Shown: positions 56,809-64,000 of the stretch, in pieces
Position numbering within the stretch: the first letter of the stretch is position 1
Layout of the letters: each line of letters begins with the position of its first letter
Origin: Globomyces pollinis-pini
Taxonomy: Eukaryota > Chytridiomycota > Chytridiomycetes > Rhizophydiales > Globomycetaceae
Assembly: GCA_025399215.1 (NCBI GenBank)
Contig: MU621116.1
Span: 1 to 64,000, forward strand
Length of the DNA: 64,000 nt
Reading direction: 5' to 3'
Position numbers and translations under genes: made by a program
Notes under the pieces: generated by a model
Databases searched by the model: none
Told to the model about the DNA's origin: nothing
Seen by the model: the letters and a program-made list of their open reading frames with translations, nothing else

Positions 56809-57837
56809 TCACAAAGTCTCCAACTTCGTTTCATTGTAGTATGTGGTAATCTCACCCACAATTTCGGCTTCAGGTGTTGCTAAAATCCAATCATCCATCC
56901 CAGGTCCTTTATGTTCTTTAAAATTTTTAATAAAGGTTCCAAGATCTTTCCCAGTGTACGATGTAATTTGTTCCACGATTTTCCCATTGTACTTTGACTT
57001 CAGCAATTTGACACGCTGTTGTTGCTTTATCAACTGTTCATATGCATGTAGTTGATTAAACGTGATCAGAATAGTTTTCAGTTCAGATAATGTTAAACCA
57101 TACGTCTTCGAAAGACTCAACTGGTCGAAATCTGCCAAAACTTCAGTGTCTTGATCTCTCAGCCATTCAACCATTTTCTTATACATGGGTCTGTGCGCAT
57201 GCATATCTAATTTCTTCTTTGAGTCAAAGATAGAACGTTTGAATTTTGGACTACTCTGGAAAAAGAGAAAGCATTCCTCCATTGATGTGAATCCTTTTGC
57301 ATAGCGATCTGCATCAAATCCAAAGTATTTCAAAGCTACAACGGGATCTGAAGTCAGAAATAGAGGTATAAACTCTCCATGACTTGGGTTTATCTTCATT
57401 TCACTATCAGATTCTTGTCCAGAAACGAGAACACTGAGACCCTTGGGACTGAATTGATAACCATAAGCTCTGGCGAGAATTCCAATAATCATCCCAAAGT
57501 CTAGCCAATCGTAAAACATTTGACTCCAGGCCATATTTGGTATAGCAATAATGTCAATCTGTGCTTCACGATATTCAAATGACATTATATTTCCATTGAT
57601 AGATACTCCTTTTGATAATATTGAGGGATGCGTGATCGGATCAAGTTCTTGCTTGGTGCTATCTTGCACAACTAGAAAATCCACATCACCAAAATCTGCT
57701 TTCTCTGGAAAACATTTTGGTACCTTGACGTCAGAATAATATTCATTCAAGATGGGTGTCAGATATTCGATTATTTCTGTGTATTTATCTCGAGGTATCC
57801 TGTTAATGATACAATCTTTCAGCGCATTTCCACCCAT
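56809..57837 (-). CDS. Nucleotidyltransferase-fold protein, unknown family
   Basis: 342 residues, intronless. It opens with MGGNALKDC, the GG of a nucleotidyltransferase fold. Then FGDVDFLVVQD gives the paired metal-binding Asp residues, and AQIDIIAIP a third acidic strand. This is the pattern of polymerase-beta-like enzymes, with an unusually long gap between GG and DVD. The middle (YGYQFSPKGLSVLV) and the C-terminal helices have no recognised domain. The first residues leave almost nothing before the GG motif, so an earlier exon is possible. Substrate and role unknown. It differs from poly(A) and CCA-adding polymerases. Confidence 0.65.
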   Translation of the reverse strand: MGGNALKDCIINRIPRDKYTEIIEYLTPILNEYYSDVKVPKCFPEKADFGDVDFLVVQDSTKQELDPITHPSILSKGVSINGNIMSFEYREAQIDIIAIPNMAWSQMFYDWLDFGMIIGILARAYGYQFSPKGLSVLVSGQESDSEMKINPSHGEFIPLFLTSDPVVALKYFGFDADRYAKGFTSMEECFLFFQSSPKFKRSIFDSKKKLDMHAHRPMYKKMVEWLRDQDTEVLADFDQLSLSKTYGLTLSELKTILITFNQLHAYEQLIKQQQRVKLLKSKYNGKIVEQITSYTGKDLGTFIKNFKEHKGPGMDDWILATPEAEIVGEITTYYNETKLETL

Positions 57838-58294
57838 TCCAAGATATCAAATGAAGAAAAAAAAATGTTTTTATAGAAATATTGTGACTGGAATGACTCC
57901 GCCAACAAGATTTGTAAAATTCTCACTTTGACCTACTTCTACATTCTAGGAGTTTAATTTGGTATTCCCAATCTGGAAGTCCCTAGTCAGTCCCAAGGTC
58001 AAAGTGGAAAACTCACGTCTCACAATTTAATACTCCATGTGTGTGACGCCCTAAACTTAATAAATCTTACGTAATTCAGGTACGACGCCCTAACATTAGT
58101 AATTGCCGTTGCTTTCTTTTGTCTCAGAACACCACATTAAACATGACAGTCCCCACAATACTTCTAGTGAGTAAATGCTTCGTATCGAATAGTATCTCCG
58201 CCAATGCAGTTCAAAAGCTCATTGATTAACAATAGCAGAACATAGATATTGTCATGAAGTTGTTTTTTAAAAGTATATTTTATTGAATGACACA
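57838..58294. promoter_or_regulatory. Upstream region of nucleotidyltransferase gene
   Basis: 457 bp. GACGCCCTAA occurs twice in direct orientation at 58045-58054 and 58084-58093, start to start 39 bp apart, a possible factor-binding site. Otherwise nothing seen. Confidence 0.4.
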
Positions 58295-59314
58295 TTATAC
58301 AGTAAGAACTATCTTTCCAACGGTGCGATTAGATTCAGATTGCAAATGTGCATCTACTCCATTTTCAATCTTAAAGCTATGATTCACGATGGATTTTACT
58401 TCTCCTGATTTCAATAAATCATCAAGGATTTTTGGAAATTGGTTAGGCAATGCTGAAATGAATTTGTAACTAGTTCTTCCAAACAAATATCTAGGACCAA
58501 TAGTCAACCCCATTCCAATTATTGTACCAAATGTGAGCGGTCCATGGCCTCCATGCTCAACCGGACCTGCTGCAGTACTGTATACCCCACCTTTGGTTAT
58601 AAATGGTTCCGTAGTTTTCCAATAATCATCCCCACCAACACAATCCACAACGATATCATAATGTTGATCAAGAGTTGTTAATGCATCTTTTATGTCCTGT
58701 TTCTTGTAATCAATAAGGTGATCTGCGCCAAGTGATTTGACAAATTCAACGTTGGCAGTGGAACAGATACCAGTAACATTAGCTCCTAACGCTTTTGCCA
58801 ATTGCACAGTCCAATAACCAACACCACCAGATGCACCAATGACAAGCACTTTCTTTCCGTCATTTTTCTCTAATTTACCATGTTCAACCAATGCTACAAA
58901 TGCGGTAAATCCAGTGACACCAACAGCTGCTGCTTCTTCAAAAGATAAATTTGATGGTTTTAGTAAAAGAGGATCTTTCTTTGTATCCACTTTAATAAAT
59001 TCAGCATATGATCCATTTGAATTTGGAGTTCCAAGTTTACCATACACTTCATCCCCAATTTTAAAACCATGAACATTTTCACCAACCGAATCCACAATAC
59101 CAGCAAAGTCAATTCCAAGGATAGCAGGCATATTCATTTTCAGAGCAATTTGAAGATATCCTTTACGAATTTTGAAATCAACTGGATTGACACCTGCAGC
59201 TTTTACTTTGATTATCAGTTCATCTGATCCTTGAATGACTGGCTTTTCAATATCTTCATACTTCAAATTTTCTGCAGGACCATATTCATGAATTACTAAC
59301 GCTTTCATTGACAT
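58295..59314 (-). CDS. Medium-chain dehydrogenase/reductase, quinone-oxidoreductase type
   Basis: 339 residues, intronless. It begins MSMKALVIHEYGPAENL. AAGVNPVDFKIRKG and LGIDFAGIVDSVGENV are the GroES-like domain signatures. VLVIGASGGVGYWTVQLA is the NAD(P)-binding loop. It lacks the Cys/His zinc ligands of alcohol dehydrogenases, so it belongs with zeta-crystallin/quinone reductases that use NADPH to reduce quinones or enones. A second in-frame Met two codons later could serve as start. Confidence 0.9.
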   Translation of the reverse strand: MSMKALVIHEYGPAENLKYEDIEKPVIQGSDELIIKVKAAGVNPVDFKIRKGYLQIALKMNMPAILGIDFAGIVDSVGENVHGFKIGDEVYGKLGTPNSNGSYAEFIKVDTKKDPLLLKPSNLSFEEAAAVGVTGFTAFVALVEHGKLEKNDGKKVLVIGASGGVGYWTVQLAKALGANVTGICSTANVEFVKSLGADHLIDYKKQDIKDALTTLDQHYDIVVDCVGGDDYWKTTEPFITKGGVYSTAAGPVEHGGHGPLTFGTIIGMGLTIGPRYLFGRTSYKFISALPNQFPKILDDLLKSGEVKSIVNHSFKIENGVDAHLQSESNRTVGKIVLTV

Positions 59315-59504
59315 TTTTACAATCCTAGAAGCTTCATCCGCTTCTTTTTATAGAAATTTAAATTTTCCCTCAGAGTTTTTCCAGTACGGCCATTACGCAC
59401 CACACACTACGTGTTATCGTACGGCCGGCTAATAACCATGAATTATCACATCATTATGAATTAGGATTAAAAATTGTCAGGAGTTTTCAGTGATTATATT
59501 ATCG

Positions 59505-60343
59505 TCATGCACTAACACTGTTTACCGCATCATTCATGATCGAAATAGCTTCCTTTGGATCTTTATGTCCAAATATTCCTGTTCCAGAAACAATAACATT
59601 AGCTCCACTTTTGCTAACGATATCAATGTTATCTACACCAACTCCCCCATCTACTTGAATATCCAAATCAGGGAATTGTTTTCTTAATGCCGCTACTTTA
59701 TTTAAGCAACTCAACATTATTTTTTGACCTCCGAATCCTGGTTCTGAAATATGTTAGACCAATAAGATTTACCAACGGTCATGATCAATATCATATCAAC
59801 TTTTGAGCAAAATGGAATAACAGTTGAAATATCAGTTTGAGGTTTTAAAGCGATTCCAACTTTCATTCCAGAAGCTTTGACTTTATCAATTAAATCATCT
59901 GCATTTTCTAGAGAATAAAAATATCAAGTAATTACTGGTAGCTTCAATATGAAAAGTAAAGTTATCTGCACCGGCCTTAGCGTAATCGTCTACCCACTAA
60001 CCATCAATATTCATTCATTTACTTGTTCTGGATTTGTTACCATCAAATGGCAATCTAGTTTAATTAATCATCACATTGGTTGGTTACCAAGAAACATATC
60101 AGTGTGTTTCCTGAGGCATTTAATAATTGGAGCACCTACACATGAATTACAAGATCCTAACCAAGCGTCAAGTTTGGGACAAAATGACCGTCCTAAATAA
60201 TTTGTAAATTAAACGTTGAGACAACATACCATCACATCCATATGCAAATAATGCGCTCCACATGCCTTCATTCTTGCTGATTCATTTGCTAAATCTGCAA
60301 AATCAGACGAGAGCATTGATGGACAAATCTTGGCTTTTACCAT
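59505..60343 (-). CDS. RPE1: Ribulose-phosphate 3-epimerase
   Basis: Interconverts ribulose-5-phosphate and xylulose-5-phosphate in the pentose-phosphate pathway. Seven exons, joined through introns of about 26-37 nt, give roughly 220 residues. Motifs: MVKAKICPSMLSSDFADL, YLHMDVM-DGHFVPNLTLG (catalytic Asp and metal His), DCHLMVTNP, FHIEAT, EPGFGGQKIM, and QVDGGVGVDNI with the second catalytic Asp. The window thus holds two enzymes of the non-oxidative pathway (with transaldolase), but they are 47 kb apart. Confidence 0.92.
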
Positions 60344-60475
60344 TGTTGTGATATTTGTGGTTAAATTAAAAAAAATTGAATTTGTGGGCTTTCGTACTCA
60401 GCCAATCTAAAACTCAGTGAGGAGCGCTTAAATTGCATTACAATTTATTTAAAGACAAAACAAACTAATAGCTGT

Positions 60476-61280
60476 CTATTCCGCTAAAATTAGCATCGAA
60501 AGTATCGAACCTTTGCCTGCTGGAGATCTGGAACGACGATCATCTCTGCGATCATCCCTGCGATCGTCTCTTCTACGATCATTTGAACGAGACCTATTTC
60601 TTCGGGGTGGTGTACGGGAACGGGAACGAGAATCGCGTCTGTGAAGGTCAATAACGGATACAGTAGAGGATAAGTGGCAATGGAATGTAAAGTCTGGAAT
60701 TCTCAGCATATGCATGGCAGACAAGAATCGGATGGGTAACGACCGGAGAGGAATACTCTTTTAGGAATGGCCCGCATATAGCAGAAATATTTACCTTCGT
60801 CTAGGACTACGATCACGATTTCGGTATCCGCTAATGATGAGTAACAAAATATCTTACCCATCAGGACAATCTCTAGCCCAGTGTCCAGGTTTACCACACT
60901 TGAAGCAATCAGATGATCTTTCATCTCTATCATCTCTACGCTCACGACGACCACCACCTTTAGCGTATTCGACGACAATTCGGTGACCGAATAATTCAAA
61001 CTATCACTGGTTAGTGTTGAAAGGGTATACTTCTTTTTCCTCATGAGCTTTTACAACATCATCAGCATCCCTTTTATCTTCGAATTCAACGAATCCAAAG
61101 TTATAAGATTGACCGTTCTTTATATCACATCTTTTTATGAACTGTTGCAAAAATAATACCTGGAAATACGTCCGTATTTCTCAAAAATCCCTTCCAGATC
61201 ACTGCTTCTAGCATCTAAACGTTCCAATAAGTTCAAATTTTGAATATACCTGTTGGAATTCTACCAATGAATAGTGCCAT
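60476..61280 (-). CDS. SR-type splicing factor: RRM, CCHC zinc knuckle, RS tail
   Basis: ATG 61280 begins MALFIGRIP (RNP2). RNP1 reads YNFGFVEF. The RRM is followed by a Gly/Arg-rich linker, the zinc knuckle CFKCGKPGHWARDC, and an RS/RD tail (RSRSRTPPRRNRSRS, then RRDDRRDD repeats). This is the SRSF7 / plant RSZ22 plan. Most introns are 27-37 nt. One in the RS region, 60639-60794, is about 156 nt. The last candidate intron (27 nt, before the stop) is stop-free and divisible by three, so the tail may end either K-A-E or with nine extra residues. It acts in the nucleus in splice-site choice. Confidence 0.87.
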
Positions 61281-61334
61281 TTCGAAATGAAAAACGAAAA
61301 AAAAAACTTTGATCAAAATTCAATGTCAATATTT

Positions 61335-61865
61335 TCAATTTGTGTATTTCAAAACAACTACTCTAGAAAGCATGACTAAATCAACTAAAATAGGGATGAC
61401 ACTTGAATGTAAAGCTGATCTTGAATTACCTGCAGAAGAAGAATATATACCAGTAGCATCCAACAACCCATATATCAGAAACAAACATACTGAGACAAAT
61501 TGATGCGCTCGCATGTGCTAGTATGTCTTGAATTGAGTGTTATCATATCTTACATAGCGTGTTTAATCGCTTCTGAAATATGGATAAACCATAAAATATT
61601 CCAACCATCTCAATGAAAAATCCTATCCAAGTGAGTCCCAAAGCTGCTTGTATCCTTCATTTTAGTGATTGCATTGTATTACGATGAGTTCACGGCTTGG
61701 AAGTTGGAAAGGTCTCCAAGGGGTATGGAAGCTAAAACGTTGGCGTCCTATTTATTTAGAAGGAGAATATATTACTTTGGTGAAAGACACCATGATCACA
61801 AAAAGGATATGGCTAATTGTTAGCAAGAATCTTGTTGGAAGTAATGTATTGGTGACCGAAAGCAT
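61335..61865 (-). CDS. TMEM107: TMEM107, ciliary transition-zone membrane protein
   Basis: Five exons (61776-61865, 61683-61747, 61554-61654, 61430-61526, 61335-61401) with introns of 27-28 nt give 139 residues, one fewer than human TMEM107. The match is end to end: LPTRFLLTISHILFVI for the first membrane segment, DANVLASIPLG in the lumenal loop, AALGLTWIGFFIEMVGIFYG for segment two, ILAHASASICLSMF for segment three, CYWYIFFFC, and VIPILVDLVML for segment four. TMEM107 is part of the MKS module that gates the cilium base. Short plus-strand frames here are shadows. Confidence 0.88.
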
Positions 61866-62379
61866 AATAAATCACGCTAATTTGTAAACAAACTTTTCCA
61901 AAAATTTCAAACAACATCATTAATCACAACGACATCATTAGAATGTGCTTATGTTCTGAATAATGACACTTTAAAGAAGATCACTTCGGAAGATACCAAA
62001 AAACATCGAAATTTGTGGGAGATCCACTTGCCCCTCCGTTTCAGCTATTTTAATTAGCTCGCTTTGAACTAAGGAACTACTGCCTTTGAAAGGGTAGAAT
62101 GATTATCGCGCTCAACGACTTGGTATTAATAGTCATTACAATAAATTCAATATGAATTGAATATAAGGTATAGACCAATATGCTAAGTTTCAATCTCAGC
62201 TTGAATCTGAAAAAAAATTACCCTAAAAATTGAATAGTAGTAATAGACGTATGTTGTAATTCATGATTATGTCCCTTTCATTACAGAGTTGGGTGTTCGC
62301 GTTGGACCATGCAAACAAACAACGGCCAAATTAAAAGTATAAATCCTGAAACCAATACTTACAGGTCGTAAAATAGTAC
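61866..62379. other. Divergent intergenic, TMEM107 / zinc-finger member 9
   Basis: 514 bp; AT-rich; no gene seen. An AAAAGTATAAATCC-like TATA element near 62333-62343 lies about 40 nt before ATG 62380. Confidence 0.45.
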
Positions 62380-62979
62380 ATGTGCGTTGGTGATGTCATT
62401 ATCAATAATCAAACCACATTCCCAGAAGACTCCACTGAATGTTACTTGAATAATCCATTCTCTTTCACATACAACAATGTTGAAGATATACTAAATGATA
62501 TTTTGGATTGTCCTACTGAGATCGGATCCGAATCTTCAAGTCCAAGTTCTGGTAAAGCTGAAAATGCTCAGTACACATTTTCTAAAGACCGGCAATTTAC
62601 GTGCTCATTTGAAGGATGTGGCAAATGTAAGTAAAGATATTGTTCATTGGACAGCATATACACGTTTGTTTACATTAAAGTTACACATTAAAACCATTCA
62701 TGAAAACATCAAACCTTACAAATGCACATTTGATGACTGTACTTTAAGTTTTTCCAGAAGGCACAACTTGATACGACACACTAAAGTTCACAAGTAAATA
62801 GCATCGCTAATGATAGAGGTGATAAGATGTTTTCATGCGATACTTGTATGAAATCTTTTAGCAGGAAAGAGCATTTAAATTCCCATTTAAAGTCAAGAAA
62901 ATGTCAACAGGCTAGAAAATCAATATCCAGTTTGACACGCTTTGATCATACCCTAATACAATACCTTCAATGGAAATGA
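62380..62979 (+). CDS. Short C2H2 transcription factor, DDIL family (member 9)
   Basis: Three exons, about 180 residues, the smallest member. The family motif NVEDILNDILDC is at residues ~33-44. Finger 1 is split at the family intron (28 nt) between C-x4-C-G-K-S and Y-T-R. Finger 2 is FSRRHNLIRHTKVH. The next intron, 62794-62816, is only 23 nt. Finger 3 is C2HC with FSRKEHLNSH. About 30 residues follow. It stands 12 kb from members 1-5, separated by members 6-8 and housekeeping genes. Confidence 0.87.
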
Positions 62980-63026
62980 TTGAAGTAAATAATATATTGA
63001 AGTTGTAAAATTGAATCAAAAAAAGG

Positions 63027-64000
63027 TCATTTCAAATAATCTCCAAAAGATTTTGGAATCATTCGTACAATCGTTTGGTTAGTTGTTAGATTTCGTAAGC
63101 CATCAGATCCAAACCAAAACAATGTCCAATCATCTACTTTCAAGTGACCATCACTTTTTTCAAAGTACCTAAAATTAATACACATATATACCATTTATTG
63201 ACAGGATTATTGGATCTCGACCTCCATGAAACATTGCCATACTTAGTAAGAACTTTCCAAAGTATATCAGCTACTCCCAATCCTTGGCTTGAAGGATCGA
63301 CTGCAAATTTATCAAGATATATGATGTCCTCTAGTTCTTTGGTGACAATAACAGCACCATCATAGTCTCCCGCGATTACAATTGAGTAGCAAACGGTTTC
63401 CAACCTTTCCCAATAATCTTCAAGCAACTTTTTACCAAAAGACAGTTCCAAAAGTTGTTGAAGTTTGTTTTTGTCTACATTGGACATGTTATTGTGGATT
63501 GAAACGGTCATTCCTTTTCTAAAAAGGGTTGGTGGGACCGTATGAATATCAGCTCTTGGACTAACAGCAATGGGCTTCTCAGTTATCAAGTTAGTGATAA
63601 GGTGAGATTGAGATTGAGATGATGCAATTATTGCAGATGCATTAGACGGAAGTACTTGGAGTAATTCATGTATTGTTTTGATATCTTCTACAACTTCTTT
63701 GTCGGTCAATTGAATGACTCTGTTATTTGATCCATTAGAATCATATATTTTTGATCCCTCTCCTTCCGAGAAATTGTTGGAAGCAGAATGTGAATGGTAT
63801 TCTAATGATTTTAACTCTTTCATTTGTTGACTGCTCAAACAAGGAATATCTTGCAATAGATTAATGAATCCTTGATGTACACCATCAATTGCAATTCCAC
63901 CAGATTGATTTATGATTATGAATTTAAAGGGAGATCCTAATTCTTCATCTTCCCCTAAGGCTTTGCAAATAGCTTTCAACACGTAGTTTGTTGGTATCAA
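63027..64000 (-). CDS. ARG2: N-acetylglutamate synthase, C-terminal part
   Basis: The first step of arginine synthesis, in mitochondria: acetyl-CoA plus glutamate to N-acetylglutamate. The gene runs off the right edge, so the N-terminal part is missing. The C-terminal GNAT domain is clear: IVIAGDYDGAVIV, LDKFAVDPSSQGLGVADILW (acetyl-CoA loop), [20 protein letters not shown] across a 23-nt intron (63169-63191), and LFWFGSDG. Before it lies an amino-acid-kinase-like region with a Ser-rich insert. The last exon, 63027-63168, gives the true C-terminus GDYLK. Confidence 0.9.

Noticed and set aside
59390..59440. GTACGGCC twice near 59393 and 59419
   Set aside because: Two short GC-rich copies between genes, direct not inverted; too little to call a site.
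61309..61887. Plus-strand frames of 64 and 72 codons
   Set aside because: They lie opposite the five exons of TMEM107, which align end to end with the family.
1..64000. tRNA, rRNA, CRISPR, transposon or viral insert
   Set aside because: I looked for conserved tRNA loops, terminal repeats, reverse transcriptase or transposase motifs and array-like repeats on both strands and found none. Covariance-model and repeat searches could still find some.

Overview
This window is nuclear DNA of a eukaryote, most likely a zoosporic (flagellated) early-diverging fungus. The fungal signs are a Pmp3 proteolipid, a C-terminal N-acetylglutamate synthase of the Arg2 type, X325/BIM1-like secreted copper proteins with GPI-type tails, and an AP-3 mu subunit. 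The flagellum is implied by two ciliary genes, CFAP45 (axoneme) and TMEM107 (transition zone). The DNA is AT-rich and gene-dense, uses the standard stops, and is full of extremely small introns: most of those I could resolve are 23-35 nt, with GTAAG/GTATG donors and TTAG-like acceptors. Gene ends below come from joining exons across these introns by eye, with conserved protein families as guides.

Layout. 0-9.7 kb: the 3' part of a long coiled-coil gene, a 4-coumarate-CoA-ligase-like acyl-CoA synthetase, PMP3 and Mediator subunit MED16. 9.8-11.7 kb: the first divergent pair of X325 copper-protein genes. 11.8-20.5 kb: transaldolase, a large CH/IQ/DH (RhoGEF-like) protein, AP-3 mu, and a secreted Lys/Gly-rich esterase. 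20.5-30 kb: a universal stress protein, a GH18 chitinase without a signal peptide, an unknown membrane protein, a SelO pseudokinase family member, an NADPH-FMN reductase and CFAP45. 30.1-33 kb: a second divergent X325 pair and a decayed X325 copy. 33.4-42 kb: DHHC palmitoyltransferase, an LRR protein, RPS18, a CCCH+CHY zinc protein, and a plant-style LRR receptor-like kinase. 43-63 kb: nine members of a lineage-specific family of short C2H2 transcription-factor genes, interleaved with histone H2B, an alpha/beta hydrolase, a nucleotidyltransferase-fold protein, an MDR oxidoreductase, ribulose-phosphate 3-epimerase, an SR-type splicing protein and TMEM107. The window ends inside ARG2.

The most striking content is the zinc-finger family. 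Eight of the nine genes encode three or four C2H2 fingers, the last one of C2HC form. All nine share a short acidic-hydrophobic N-terminal motif of the form S-h-D-D-I-L-x-D-h-L-x-P, which I do not recognise; one gene has the motif but no fingers. Other leads are a SelO paralogue whose metal-binding Asp reads as Asn, X325 proteins that mostly lack the second copper-ligand His, and an LRR kinase whose repeats are separated by phase-2 mini-introns. No tRNA, rRNA, CRISPR array or intact transposon was recognised.
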